Source of the DNA: SZUA-35 sp964351995 | Lineage (GTDB): Bacteria > Actinomycetota > Acidimicrobiia > Acidimicrobiales > SZUA-35 | NCBI GenBank assembly: GCA_964351995.1 | Contig: CAYGQE010000019.1 | Location: 27,669 to 91,668 of the forward strand | Length of the DNA stretch: 64,000 nt | Reading direction: 5' to 3' | In this document: positions 52,619-61,679 of the stretch, one piece after another | Layout: the number at the start of each line of letters is the position of its first letter | Numbering within the stretch: position 1 is the stretch's first letter | The notes under the pieces: model-generated | The model's input: only the letters and a program-made list of their open reading frames with translations | Databases searched by the model: none | What the model was told of the DNA's origin: nothing | Position numbers and translations under genes: made by a program

Positions 52619-53143
52619 ATGAGCTATCCCAACGCCCTCGTGTTCGTCGACTTCCCCGTCACCGACGTCGACGCCGCCAACACCTTCTACTCCGAGGTCT
52701 TCGGCTGGGAGGTCGAAGAGCGCATCCCCGGTGTGTTCCATCGCATCATTCCCGGTCAGAATTTCAAGGTCGAAGACGGCTCGCAGGGCCCCACCGGCAA
52801 CTTGCACATGGGCATCTCGAACGTGGCCAACATGCGTCCTCACCCCGACGCGGCGCCACCAACACCCCACACGGTCGGCCCCGGTCGCGGCACCCGGGCG
52901 TGGATCCTCGTCAGCGACGATGACTCATTCGATGCCATCCTCGAGCGGGCTGCCGCACACGGCGCCACTGAGTTGTGGCGCAATCATTTCTGGACCGAGT
53001 TCGGTGGAGCGAACTGCTCGTTCATCGACCCGTGGGGCAATCAGCTGATGCTGTGGAGCCACCCCGAAGGCGCCGAGCAAGACGAAGTCACCCACCAGCT
53101 CATTGGCGACTGGCAGCTGCCCGAGGGCTGGACCATCGAATAA
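52619..53143 (+). CDS. VOC-superfamily (glyoxalase-like) protein
   Basis: A 174-residue protein with paired beta-alpha-beta-beta-beta modules. VFVDFPVTDVDAANTFYSEVFGWEVEERIPGVFHRIIP and the second module (AWILVSDDDSFDAILERAAAHGA...GGANCSFIDPWGNQLMLWSH) match metal-dependent VOC enzymes. These include glyoxalases, ring-cleavage dioxygenases and epimerases. The start at 52619 has AAGGAG 6 bp upstream. It is the last gene of the plus-strand urease unit, ending at a strong hairpin. It may act on the ring-opened product, but that is only inference. Confidence 0.87.
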   Translation: MSYPNALVFVDFPVTDVDAANTFYSEVFGWEVEERIPGVFHRIIPGQNFKVEDGSQGPTGNLHMGISNVANMRPHPDAAPPTPHTVGPGRGTRAWILVSDDDSFDAILERAAAHGATELWRNHFWTEFGGANCSFIDPWGNQLMLWSHPEGAEQDEVTHQLIGDWQLPEGWTIE

Positions 53144-53155
53144 CAAACACATCAC

Positions 53156-53209
53156 CCCGTTCTGCGGAACCTGAGCCTCACTTTTGAGGGTGATCCTCCG
53201 CAGAACGGG
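53156..53209. terminator. Bidirectional hairpin between the convergent units
   Basis: Two 13-bp arms (53156-53168 and 53197-53209; CCCGTTCTGCGGA and its complement) enclose a 28-nt loop with a minor CCTC...GAGG hairpin. It lies between the VOC and LLM gene ends, where the two operons meet. It lacks a long U-tract. Confidence 0.65.
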
Positions 53210-53241
53210 TTGGCGTGGTCGGTCACGTGCGCCGTTGTTGA

Positions 53242-54273
53242 TTAGCGGAGGAGACGGAGCATTTCTCGGCTGCCTTCGATGGTCTCGCCGAGGCCTTGGA
53301 ACATGTTGTCGCGGTTCACCGCTGCGAGGTTGCAGCTGACGCCGTCGAAACCGAGATCCAGCAACTCCTGCATCTGCTCGGCGCATTGCTCTGGCGTACC
53401 GACGATGGCGAACTTCCGAGCGAGTTCGGCGTCGATCAGGCGAAGCATCTCGGGCGGGTCGTAGCGGTCGAGGTCGAAGTACCAGCCGGTGGCATCGGCC
53501 AGCGTGGCGACGATGGCGTCACGACGATCCGGATCGACCGGCGGGCCGTACGGGCCGAGGATGTCGAGGTAGTGGGCGGCAAAGCGCTTCACGCTCTCGA
53601 TGGCGAGGTCCTCGTCGTCGGAGATACACAGCGTGACGCGGGGAAGTACTTCGATCTCATTCACATCTCGCCCAACCCGTGCCGCACCTTCTGCCAACCA
53701 TCCTCGATAGCGGGCGACGATCTCAGGGGTGAGATGCCGGGCACCAACAAGCGCGACGTCGGCGACCTCGCCGGCCAGCTTCATCACCATCTCGCTGCGC
53801 GTCCCGATGGCAATCGGCACCTTCTGCTTTGGTGGACGAATGAGCGCAGCGCCGGTGAGCTGGGTCGTCTCGCCGTAGAGGTTGGTAGCTCCTCCATCGA
53901 GCAGAGTCCGGATGGCGGCGACGTTCTCCCGAACGGTCTTGGCTGGCCGGTGGTAATCCATCCCGAGGTCTTCGAGCCCAGCGCCAACACCGATGCCACA
54001 AAACGCTCGACCCTCGGACAGTTCCTGCAGTGTCGCCAGAGCTGCGGCGTGCACCGCCGCGTGGCGGGTGTACGGGTTGGTCACCATCGAACCGATGTGA
54101 ATGCGCTCGGTACGGGCAGCGATCAATGCTTGGAGCTGATAGGTGTCTGGCCAGCCAACGACACACGAGATGCCGAGCCGGTCGAAGCCGACGTCTTCGA
54201 CGAGCACGCCGAGTTCGACCGCCTCGCTGGGCGACATTCCCGGCGTGATCTCCGCTTCAAAAGTCAGTGTCAC
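53242..54273 (-). CDS. LLM-class oxidoreductase (F420 or flavin dependent)
   Basis: A 343-residue TIM-barrel enzyme of the luciferase-like family. Typical parts are LVEDVGFDRLGIS, the IHIGSMVTNPYTRHAAVHAAALATLQELSEGRAFCGIGVGAG block, and IAIGTRSEMVMKLAGEVADVALVGARHLTPEIV. The pattern is close to methylene-H4MPT-reductase-type, F420-dependent proteins. The GTG start at 54273 is the only one giving the usual N-terminus (MTLTFEAEITPG). It is the last gene of the minus-strand import/degradation unit. It may reduce or oxidise an intermediate. Confidence 0.85.
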   Translation of the reverse strand: MTLTFEAEITPGMSPSEAVELGVLVEDVGFDRLGISCVVGWPDTYQLQALIAARTERIHIGSMVTNPYTRHAAVHAAALATLQELSEGRAFCGIGVGAGLEDLGMDYHRPAKTVRENVAAIRTLLDGGATNLYGETTQLTGAALIRPPKQKVPIAIGTRSEMVMKLAGEVADVALVGARHLTPEIVARYRGWLAEGAARVGRDVNEIEVLPRVTLCISDDEDLAIESVKRFAAHYLDILGPYGPPVDPDRRDAIVATLADATGWYFDLDRYDPPEMLRLIDAELARKFAIVGTPEQCAEQMQELLDLGFDGVSCNLAAVNRDNMFQGLGETIEGSREMLRLLR

Positions 54274-54300
54274 GAGCGTTCAATCCTGTCCGTCTGCAGC

Positions 54301-54348
54301 AACTGGGCACCCATTTGGCCGCTCGAGCGGCCAATCGGGCGTCCAGTT
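54301..54348. promoter_or_regulatory. Long palindrome between amidohydrolase and LLM genes
   Basis: A perfect 20-bp palindrome TTGGCCGCTCGAGCGGCCAA (54315-54334) sits in a longer imperfect dyad spanning 54301-54348. It lies in the 79-bp gap between two minus-strand genes, with no T-run after it. It could be an operator or a transcript-processing hairpin. Confidence 0.5.
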
Positions 54349-54352
54349 GGGG

Positions 54353-55756
54353 TCAGAGTACGGGCCACTTGGCTTTGTCAGGCAGGCCGGAGCGGGCGGT
54401 GATGGCTTCGCCGGCGACCTGACAGCGTTGATAGAACGTGGCTTCGTCGACGGTGGTCATCACACCAGCGTCGACCACTTTCTTGCCATCGACGAACACC
54501 GTGTGGACGCCCCGGCCGTCGGCTGACCACACCAGTTGGTTCATGACGTTGAGCAACGGACGCCATTCGGGGCGATCCGTATCGTGCAAGACGATGTCGG
54601 CCTTCTTGCCGATTTCGAGCGAGCCGATCTCGTTGGACATCTGCATGGTTTTCGCGCCGCCGATGGTGGCCATCTCGTACGCCATCTCCGCCGGGAACAT
54701 CTGCGGATCTTCACGGCCGTCCTTGAACAGCCCGGCCACCAGGTAGGTGGCCCGCATGAGGTCGGAGTAGTTCGAGGCGTTGTTGCCGTCGGTACCAATG
54801 CTGACGTTGACGCCGTTTTGCATCATCTCAGGCATCTTGCCGACCTGGGTGACGCCGTAGGCCACCTTCAGTGCAGTGGTCGGGCAGTGGGCCACGTTCA
54901 CTCCATGCTCGCCCATGATCTTGAGCTCTTGATCGTCGATCTGCACGCAGTGCGTGATCGAGACGTCCTCGCCGAGTACGCCGAGTTCTTCGAGGTGCAC
55001 CATGGGTCGGTGTCCGAATTCAGCCACGAAACCCTCGGGGTCGAGCTTGGCCGGTGACATGTGGAAGCTCATGCCAGTGCCGTGTTCGGTCGCCAGCTCG
55101 CGAGCTGCCTTCCAGAGCGGATCAGATGCGGTGGTGTGACCGACGAGGATCGACCACGCCCCGATGCGGCCACCGTCAACCGACGAAAAGTCTTCGAGCT
55201 GTCGCTGGAGAAACTTGATCGACTGGTCGGTGTCTTGCTTGTAGACGTCAGGCTCGGGCGGAAGGTCCCAGATCCACTTGCCAACACGGCCACGAATGCC
55301 GACCTCGACCAAACCGTCGATGACCTCATCGAGGAACCGAATCGTGCCCGCTTCCAAGAAGCTGGTGGTGCCGGACTTCAGCATCTCGACCGCTGCGAGC
55401 TGAGCTGACAGCCGTTCCTCTTCGGCAGTGAACACCGAGTAGAGCGGGACCAACCACATGAAGACGTTCTCTTCGAACGGGGTGTCGTCGGGGACGTAGC
55501 CGCGGGTGAGCGGTTCGCCGGTGATGTGGATGTGGGTGTTGACCATCCCCGGGGTGACAACGAAGCGGTCGCCGCCCACCACCTCCTTGGGTGTGTAGAG
55601 CTTTTCGAGATCGGACTGCTTCCCGATGTCGACGATCTCGGTGCCGCGCACGGCGACGGCACCGTTGCGGATGATGTCGCGGGTGCCGTTGACGGTGACG
55701 ACGTGGCTTCCGCAGATGAGTGTGTCGATCGGGGTGGGCGCTTGCGCTTCGGACAT
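54353..55756 (-). CDS. Amidohydrolase (cytosine deaminase/TRZ-ATZ-like), paralogue 2
   Basis: A 467-residue metal-dependent hydrolase. The metal ligands appear as NTHIH, His in FHMSPAKLD, His in THCVQIDDQ, and Asp in IGTDGNNAS. The branch signature GSLEIGKKADIVLHDTDRPEW resembles SAH/guanine deaminases and s-triazine hydrolases. As in paralogue 1 the residue three after the mid-barrel His is Pro, not Glu. The two proteins share text over their length (for example FLEAGT/FEAGT, and both end A-x-WP), so they arose by duplication. The start at 55756 gives MSEAQAPTP, with GGAG upstream. Substrate unknown; a ring or amidine nitrogen is expected to be hydrolysed. Confidence 0.88.
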   Translation of the reverse strand: MSEAQAPTPIDTLICGSHVVTVNGTRDIIRNGAVAVRGTEIVDIGKQSDLEKLYTPKEVVGGDRFVVTPGMVNTHIHITGEPLTRGYVPDDTPFEENVFMWLVPLYSVFTAEEERLSAQLAAVEMLKSGTTSFLEAGTIRFLDEVIDGLVEVGIRGRVGKWIWDLPPEPDVYKQDTDQSIKFLQRQLEDFSSVDGGRIGAWSILVGHTTASDPLWKAARELATEHGTGMSFHMSPAKLDPEGFVAEFGHRPMVHLEELGVLGEDVSITHCVQIDDQELKIMGEHGVNVAHCPTTALKVAYGVTQVGKMPEMMQNGVNVSIGTDGNNASNYSDLMRATYLVAGLFKDGREDPQMFPAEMAYEMATIGGAKTMQMSNEIGSLEIGKKADIVLHDTDRPEWRPLLNVMNQLVWSADGRGVHTVFVDGKKVVDAGVMTTVDEATFYQRCQVAGEAITARSGLPDKAKWPVL

Positions 55757-55775
55757 GAAAGAGCTCCTGTTGGGG

Positions 55776-56825
55776 TCAGGTCTGGCTGGGTGTGGTGGCA
55801 CGCGGTTTGGTAGCGACGAAGCTCTGCTGGAACCCAATGGGTTCGATCAGCCGAAGATGTTGGAAGCCGGCGTCAGCGAGCCATTCGGAGAACTGCTGAT
55901 GGGTGAAACAGAAGCCCTTCTCGGTGCTCGCCATCATGGTGGTGCCCATGATCACGGCGTGGGGATTGAACTTGCGTTCGATGTCGGGGAAGTAGTCGGC
56001 GAGGATCAACTTGCCTTCGGGCTTCAGCGCATTGAACGCTCGCTCGATCAGGTGTTGGGCGCCGGCTTCGCCTTCGGTTCGGCACACGTGTCCGAGCACG
56101 ACGATGTCGAAGTGATCTGGCTCGATGTCGAGTGTGTGGAAGTTGCCTTCTCGGAACTCGCAGCGATCGTCGACGCCGTGCTCCGCGGTCTTGGACCGTG
56201 CGACGTCGAGAACCACAGGCAGGTCGTTGACAACGGCTGAACCATCTGGGCAAGCATTCAGCATGGCAATCGCCCATGGAGCACCGCCAGCTCCCAGGTC
56301 GAGGATCTTGGGGGCTCGAAGGGCCGAGTAGCGAACCTTCAAGTCGGCGCGTGTGGCACAGCGAAACATCGTGGTGAACGTGCCCTCGACCAGAGGGACG
56401 TAAAAGGCGGCCGCGTCGTTCTCGATGGGGTTGGCTGGCTTCCCGTTGCGGACCGTGTCGGCCAGAGTCGTCCAGTTCTCGTGGGGACCAGGGGCGACGG
56501 GAATGAGCTCGGCCATGGTGGCTGGGCCATCAGACACGAGATACCGCTTCGCCGTGTCGTTGAGCTCGTAGATGTTGTTGAACTGATCGAGGAGGCCCTG
56601 GGCCACAACGGCATCGAGTAGCGATCGGAGGTGGTCGACGGGTAAGTCGGTGCTGTCAGCAATGGTTTCGACCGTGGCTGGGCCAATGCACTGCAACTCG
56701 TCGAAGAGGTTCAGCTCGAGAGCGGCAAGCAGGATGTAGTAGCGGCCGAGGCCTTCGATGGTGGCCCACACAGGCGCCGAAGTCGGTGGCTTGTAGTCAG
56801 TCCACGGTCGACCCTTGTGGGCCAT
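55776..56825 (-). CDS. SAM-dependent methyltransferase (Methyltransf_2 O-/N-methyltransferase type)
   Basis: A 349-residue enzyme. An N-terminal helical dimerisation domain (about 20-100; LAALELNLFDEL, VDHLRSLLDAVVAQGLL) precedes a Rossmann fold with SAM motif ILDLGAGGAPWAIAML near 175, the acidic VVNDLPVVLDVA loop, and the HLIERAFNALKPEGKLILADYFPD block. It resembles plant-type and bacterial O-methyltransferases, which can also act on nitrogen. In this operon it may remove methyl groups in reverse to a carrier or protect an intermediate; neither is shown. The start at 56825 (MAHKGRPWTDY) is chosen because the upstream frame reads through the neighbouring gene. Confidence 0.85.
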   Translation of the reverse strand: MAHKGRPWTDYKPPTSAPVWATIEGLGRYYILLAALELNLFDELQCIGPATVETIADSTDLPVDHLRSLLDAVVAQGLLDQFNNIYELNDTAKRYLVSDGPATMAELIPVAPGPHENWTTLADTVRNGKPANPIENDAAAFYVPLVEGTFTTMFRCATRADLKVRYSALRAPKILDLGAGGAPWAIAMLNACPDGSAVVNDLPVVLDVARSKTAEHGVDDRCEFREGNFHTLDIEPDHFDIVVLGHVCRTEGEAGAQHLIERAFNALKPEGKLILADYFPDIERKFNPHAVIMGTTMMASTEKGFCFTHQQFSEWLADAGFQHLRLIEPIGFQQSFVATKPRATTPSQT

Positions 56826-56875
56826 GGTGTGGGTCTTTTTGAGCTCCGGGTATGGAGCATCCCGGGCCTCGAAAC

Positions 56876-57910
56876 TCACGGGCGGAGCACGATCTTGCCG
56901 AAGAAGTCGCTGCTCAGCATCTTGTTCTGAGCCTCGGCAGCATCGGCCAGTGCGAACTCGGAATCGATGATGACTTCGAAATCGCCGGTGCAGAAGGTGT
57001 CCCATGCTGGGCCGAACTCTTCCGGGCGGTAGGGGTCTGATCCCATGATCTTGATACCGGAGTGGAAGAGATAGCCCAGCGAGGGGATGGTCGCTTCATC
57101 GCCGGAGGAGTTGCCGCAGCAGACGAGTCGCCCGTGTACTCCGAGGCCGAACAGCGAGGGGCCGAACAGCGCCGTGCCGACGTGATCGAACACCATGTCG
57201 ACGCCTTTGCCCTGGGTGACTTCTCGAGCGAAGCCGGCGACATCGCCGGTGCGGTTGTTGACGGCGTGGTCGGCGCCGAGGGCCAGCGCTCGCTCACACT
57301 TCTCGTCGGTACCTGCCGTGGCGAGCACGGTGACACCGCGTTGCTTTGCCATCTGGATGGCGGCAGTGGAGACACCGGAACCGGCGGCGTGGATCATCAA
57401 CGTCTCGCCCGCCTGCAGATCGCCGACATCGAACATGGCGTGGGCCGCAGTGAGATAGCAGGTCGGGAAGGTGGCGGCGTGCTCGATCGGCATCGAATCT
57501 GGCACCGGATAGACGTGGGAGGCGGGGACCAAGCATTTCTCGGCGTAGCCGCCGGCGACGGTGCCGCCGATGATTCCGAGGTCTCCGAAGAGGTCGCCCA
57601 TGCCGGTGAGTTTGGAGTTGTCAGCGACGCCAGCGAGCGAAGGATCGACCACGACTCGGTCACCAATCGCCACGCCGGAGACGGCGCTACCTACTGCGGA
57701 GACCGTGCCAGCCACGTCCATGCCAGCGATGTGTGGATAGGTGAAGCCCGGCATCTGGAACCAGCCGTTGCGCTGGACGACGTCGAGTCGGTTGAGCGCA
57801 GCAGCACCGACATCAATGACGACATCGCCCGGGCCCGGCTCGGGATCGGGGGTGTCGGTGTACTTCAGAACCTCGGGTCCACCGGTCTCGGTGTAGAGCA
57901 TGGCTTTCAT
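56876..57910 (-). CDS. Zinc-type alcohol dehydrogenase/quinone oxidoreductase family protein
   Basis: A 344-residue medium-chain dehydrogenase/reductase. It opens with MKAMLYTETGGPEVLKYTDTPDPEPGPGDV and has the NAD(P)H loop IHAAGSGVSTAAIQMAKQRGVTVLATAGTDEKCERALALGADHAVN. The usual GHE catalytic-zinc motif is absent (AGMDVAGTVSAVG instead), so it belongs to the zinc-independent quinone-reductase/enoyl-reductase-like branch. The fold expects NADPH as cofactor. It sits between the importer and the methyltransferase on the minus strand and probably reduces an unsaturated or aldehyde intermediate. Confidence 0.9.
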   Translation of the reverse strand: MKAMLYTETGGPEVLKYTDTPDPEPGPGDVVIDVGAAALNRLDVVQRNGWFQMPGFTYPHIAGMDVAGTVSAVGSAVSGVAIGDRVVVDPSLAGVADNSKLTGMGDLFGDLGIIGGTVAGGYAEKCLVPASHVYPVPDSMPIEHAATFPTCYLTAAHAMFDVGDLQAGETLMIHAAGSGVSTAAIQMAKQRGVTVLATAGTDEKCERALALGADHAVNNRTGDVAGFAREVTQGKGVDMVFDHVGTALFGPSLFGLGVHGRLVCCGNSSGDEATIPSLGYLFHSGIKIMGSDPYRPEEFGPAWDTFCTGDFEVIIDSEFALADAAEAQNKMLSSDFFGKIVLRP

Positions 57911-57955
57911 GGCGTGCCTTCTTTGGATCGTTTGCTGGACTGGCCGGCGCGAGGG

Positions 57956-58879
57956 CTACTTGAGACCCCGGAGGAATGGGCGGGTGAGCGCAGCCGGAGG
58001 CCGCACACGGTGAGCGAACAACGCCATGCCGGCGATGGTCACGAGGTAGGGGAGCGCCTGGAGCAGCTCGGGGTTGACTGATTCGACGCCGGCCTCGGGA
58101 AGCGAGAGACGGAACGACACAACGGCGCCAAACAGCAGACAGCCAGCGACCGACCCCTTCAGTGTCCAGCCGCCGAAGATGACCGCTGCGATGGCGATGA
58201 AGCCGCGGCCGCCGATGAGCGAGTCGGCGAAACTGTTGACCTCGGTGAGGAGGTAGGCCCCACCGATGCCTGAGGTGATGCCAGCGACGTAGATCGCTTG
58301 GCGACGCCGCTTGTTGACCTCGATACCGGAGACGTCAGCCGAGTTGGGATCCTCGCCAACCGAGCGAACCTCGAGCCCCCAACGGGTGCGGTACACCAGC
58401 CACCACACGAACGGGATCAGCGGGTAGATGAGATAGAACGGCCAGATCTGGTTGAACAATGCACCGCCGATGAGGGGGATGTTGCTGAGCACGGGAATGG
58501 CGAAGCTGTCGACACTCGACACCGCCGGCTCGAGTTCGTTGTCGAGGAAGCCGACCAAGCCGAGCACGAGGATGTTGATCGTCAGGCCGACCACGAACTG
58601 GTCGGCAGGAAGCCGATGGCTGAGGTTGGCTTGCACCGCAGCGAGCAGGAGGCCAGCGACGGCTCCAGCGATCAACGCCACGGCGACCGAGCCGGAGATG
58701 TGCATGGCCATGGCAGCCGCGAATGCGCCGCTGAGCAGCATTCCTTCAACCGAGATGTTCAGCGTGCCCGCTCGTTCGGCCACCCATTCACCCGAAGCGG
58801 CGAACAACAACAGCACAGCACCGCGAGCGGCGCTTTCGTAGGTGATGGCGCTGGAGATGATGTCCCAGATGGCGTTCAT
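57956..58879 (-). CDS. BMP-type ABC transporter permease 2
   Basis: A 307-residue membrane protein with about eight helices. The text EWVAERAGTLNISVEGMLLSGAFAAAMAM, PADQFVVGLTINILVLGLVGF and VRSVGEDPNSADVSGIEVNKRRRQAIYVAGITSGIGGAYLL is typical of the second permease of nucleoside-type importers (NupQ/YufQ). Its start shares bases with the stop of the first permease (TGATG). Together with the neighbouring genes it forms a complete uptake system for a nucleoside-like or other small nitrogenous solute. Confidence 0.93.
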   Translation of the reverse strand: MNAIWDIISSAITYESAARGAVLLLFAASGEWVAERAGTLNISVEGMLLSGAFAAAMAMHISGSVAVALIAGAVAGLLLAAVQANLSHRLPADQFVVGLTINILVLGLVGFLDNELEPAVSSVDSFAIPVLSNIPLIGGALFNQIWPFYLIYPLIPFVWWLVYRTRWGLEVRSVGEDPNSADVSGIEVNKRRRQAIYVAGITSGIGGAYLLTEVNSFADSLIGGRGFIAIAAVIFGGWTLKGSVAGCLLFGAVVSFRLSLPEAGVESVNPELLQALPYLVTIAGMALFAHRVRPPAALTRPFLRGLK

Positions 58880-60024
58880 CAGACCCGCTCCTTCGATGCG
58901 TTGACCGCCCGCTGACGCTCACGGATGTACAGCACCGCAGGCGGGATCAAGAGCGCAAGCACCATCAGCGCTTGGACGACGTCGGTGATCTTGCGCTCGA
59001 CGCCGGTGGCGGCCAGGAAACCCGAACCCGTTCGCAAGCCGGCGAAGACGAACGCAACGACGATGGCAGCGACCGCCCGCTCACGAGCCACGAGGGCAAC
59101 CAGCAGACCGGTCCATCCGATGTTGGTGGAGAAGCCGGGGACGAGCTGGTAATTGCCGAAGTCACCGCCAGCGAGCATCCCCGCTCCGGCCAAACCGGCG
59201 AACCCGCCGGAGATCAGCATCGACGCCATGCCGTAGCGCGTGGCGCCCACGCCAGCTCGCTGCGCTGTTCGTGGGTTCTGCCCGAGCATTCGAAGCCGGA
59301 AGCCGGGGACAGTACGCGCCAACACGAACGCAACGGCCGCCGCCAAGACGATGGCGATGAAGACGGTGGTGGGGAACTCGTTGCCGAACCAGGTGACTCG
59401 AGGCAGGCGGCTGTCCTCGGCCAACTGTTCGCTGACCTGATTGCGGTTGGCCCGATCGCCGGCAGGAGCCAGCAGCAGCCACTCGTTCTTCAGCCCATAG
59501 CCAACAGCAGAGCCGGCGACGGTGACGAGTAGGAGGGTGGTCAAGACTTCGGGTACACCCCGCCAGTAGCGAAGTGCCCCGGCAATGCCCGCCCAGAGGG
59601 CCCCACCGACGATGCCGGCAAGACACAACCCGACGACGACGGCCGGACCAGGCCCACCAAGACGCGTACCCACGTAGGTGGCGAAGGCGGCGCCGATGAG
59701 CAACTGCCCTTCTTGGCCGATGTTCACGAGCCCGGCCCGAGCATTGACGATGGTGCCGAGCGCCACGAGAAGGAGAGGAGCAGCGGCGCCGAGGGTCAGG
59801 CCCCAGCGGCCAGGGTTGCGGACGCTGCCGTCGAGCAGCGCATTGAAGACGTCAGCGGCAGAACCACCGGTGACGGTGACGAGGAGTCCGGCAAGCGCAA
59901 GGGCTGCGAAGATCGACAGGGCGTAGAGGGTGACGACCTCGCTCACCACGAGGTGGCGGCCGCGGGTGGCGGCTCCGACCTCGTCAGGAGCGTTCTGCAA
60001 TGGCTCGGCAACGAGGTCAGTCAC
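58879..60024 (-). CDS. BMP-type ABC transporter permease 1
   Basis: A 381-residue membrane protein of the NupP/YufP kind, about ten helices. Diagnostic stretches are RWGLTLGAAAPLLLVALGTIVNARAGLVNIGQEGQLLIGAAFATYVG, RYWRGVPEVLTTLLLVTVAGSAVGY, and GFRLRMLGQNPRTAQRAGVGATRYGMASMLISGGFAGLAGAGMLAGG. The GTG start overlaps the ATPase stop by 4 bp. These permeases import purine and pyrimidine nucleosides, autoinducer-like or basic solutes, depending on the binding protein. Confidence 0.93.
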   Translation of the reverse strand: MTDLVAEPLQNAPDEVGAATRGRHLVVSEVVTLYALSIFAALALAGLLVTVTGGSAADVFNALLDGSVRNPGRWGLTLGAAAPLLLVALGTIVNARAGLVNIGQEGQLLIGAAFATYVGTRLGGPGPAVVVGLCLAGIVGGALWAGIAGALRYWRGVPEVLTTLLLVTVAGSAVGYGLKNEWLLLAPAGDRANRNQVSEQLAEDSRLPRVTWFGNEFPTTVFIAIVLAAAVAFVLARTVPGFRLRMLGQNPRTAQRAGVGATRYGMASMLISGGFAGLAGAGMLAGGDFGNYQLVPGFSTNIGWTGLLVALVARERAVAAIVVAFVFAGLRTGSGFLAATGVERKITDVVQALMVLALLIPPAVLYIRERQRAVNASKERV

Positions 60025-61661
60025 TTGGCGGCCTCCGCTGTGGTTCCTTCAGCGACTGAGTTGTCATCGTCGATGAGCGCACCACCCATGAGCAAACCAA
60101 GGCTTTCGAGGTCGACATCGGATCTGAGCATCTCACCAGCGACCGTGCCGCGGCTGAGCACGATGATGCGGTCGGCGAGGTCGAGGATCTCTTCGATCTC
60201 ACTCGAGATGAGGAGCACGCCGACACCGGCGGCTGCCGCTGCTCGCAGCTGTTCTGACATGTATTCGATGGCACCGACGTCGAGCCCTCGGGTTGGCTGG
60301 GCGGCAATGAGTACCTTCGGCTGATGGGCCAATTCGCGGGCGAGAACCACCCGCTGCTGGTTACCGCCAGAAAGTGACCAGAGCGGTGCGTCTGGCCCTT
60401 CGCAGCTGATCGAATACTGCTCGATCAGCGACTGAGCGTGCTGTGTCATTCGCTTGCGGTCCATGACCCCGCCGGACGCCACTCGCTTTGGCTCGGCCAG
60501 GAAGAGGTTCTCGGCCACGGTCATGTCGAGTACGCAGCCAGAGTCGTGGCGATCCTCGGGGATGACGGCCACGCCGGCCGCCGCCATGGCTCCAGCTTTT
60601 CCGGTCTTCACTTTCGACCCGTCGACGGTGACGTCGCCGCCGTGCAGGTGAAGCAAGCTGGACATCAGGTCACCGAGCTCACGCTGTCCGTTGCCCTCGA
60701 CTCCGGCAACGCCAAGAATCTCGCCGGGGTGGACCTCGAGGGAGAGGTCGTCGAGCAACACCCGGCCGTCGCCTCCCTGGGCCCTTGCGGCCCGAATCTC
60801 CAAAACCGGCGAGCTGGTCCCAGCCATGGACGCCGGGGCATCACCATCTTGTGCCAGCTCGGCTGATGAAAGGGCGGTGCCGTTACTACGTAACGACACC
60901 GGGCGGCCGACCATCGCTCGGGCCAACGAAGCAGCGTCGCTGTCGGCCGTGGCGATCCGGTCGACGACCTTTCCTTGCCGCATGATCGTGACGGTGTCGG
61001 TGGCGTGGCGGATCTCGTCGAGCTTGTGGCTGACGAGGGCGACGGCCCGGCCTTCTTCGTCGACCACTCGACGGAGCGCCTCGAACAGCTGCTCTGACTC
61101 AGCCGGTGTGAGCACAGAGGTCGGCTCGTCGAAGATCAGCACCTGCGGATCTCGACGGAGGCACTTGATGATCTCGACGCGCTGCCGCATGCCTGCTGGT
61201 AGCTCACCGACGACGGCATCGGGATCGATCGTGAGGCCATAGTGGTTGCTGAGGTCGCCGACTCGATCTCGCACCGCTGCGGGACGCAACTTGCCGACGT
61301 CGCCAAGCGCAACGTTCTCCCAAACGCTGAGAGCGTCGACGAGGCTGAAGTGTTGGTGGACCATGCCGATGCCCTGCGTTGCGGCATCGATGGGGTCGTG
61401 GATGGTGGCGATCTCGCCATCGATCTTGACTTGACCACCATCGGGCAGCACAAGACCGATCAGGACTTTCATCAGCGTGGACTTGCCTGCGCCGTTTTCG
61501 CCGAGGACGCCATGGATTCGACCCCGTTCGAGGGTCAAGTCGACGGCATCACAGGCCACGACGGCGCCGAAGCGCTTGGTGATGTTGATCAGTTCGACCG
61601 CCGGCGGGGCCGAGGCAGTTGCCTCGGACCCGCCGGCATCGGTGGAAAGCGTTGATGTCAC
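60021..61661 (-). CDS. BMP-type ABC transporter double ATPase
   Basis: A 546-residue protein with two ATPase cassettes, like the NupO/YufO/RbsA group. Cassette 1 has Walker A GENGAGKSTLMK, Walker B QVLIFDEPTSVLTP and a degenerate signature region ELPAGMRQRVE. Cassette 2 has GVEGNGQRELGD in place of a clear Walker A, and signature SLSGGNQQRVVLAREL with Walker B KVLIAAQPTRGLD. This asymmetry is normal for the family. The GTG start at 61661 (MTSTLSTDAGG) lies 18 bp after the binding-protein stop. It powers the importer. Confidence 0.93.
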   Translation of the reverse strand: MTSTLSTDAGGSEATASAPPAVELINITKRFGAVVACDAVDLTLERGRIHGVLGENGAGKSTLMKVLIGLVLPDGGQVKIDGEIATIHDPIDAATQGIGMVHQHFSLVDALSVWENVALGDVGKLRPAAVRDRVGDLSNHYGLTIDPDAVVGELPAGMRQRVEIIKCLRRDPQVLIFDEPTSVLTPAESEQLFEALRRVVDEEGRAVALVSHKLDEIRHATDTVTIMRQGKVVDRIATADSDAASLARAMVGRPVSLRSNGTALSSAELAQDGDAPASMAGTSSPVLEIRAARAQGGDGRVLLDDLSLEVHPGEILGVAGVEGNGQRELGDLMSSLLHLHGGDVTVDGSKVKTGKAGAMAAAGVAVIPEDRHDSGCVLDMTVAENLFLAEPKRVASGGVMDRKRMTQHAQSLIEQYSISCEGPDAPLWSLSGGNQQRVVLARELAHQPKVLIAAQPTRGLDVGAIEYMSEQLRAAAAAGVGVLLISSEIEEILDLADRIIVLSRGTVAGEMLRSDVDLESLGLLMGGALIDDDNSVAEGTTAEAAK

Positions 61662-61679
61662 GTTGGGAAACGGGTCGGC

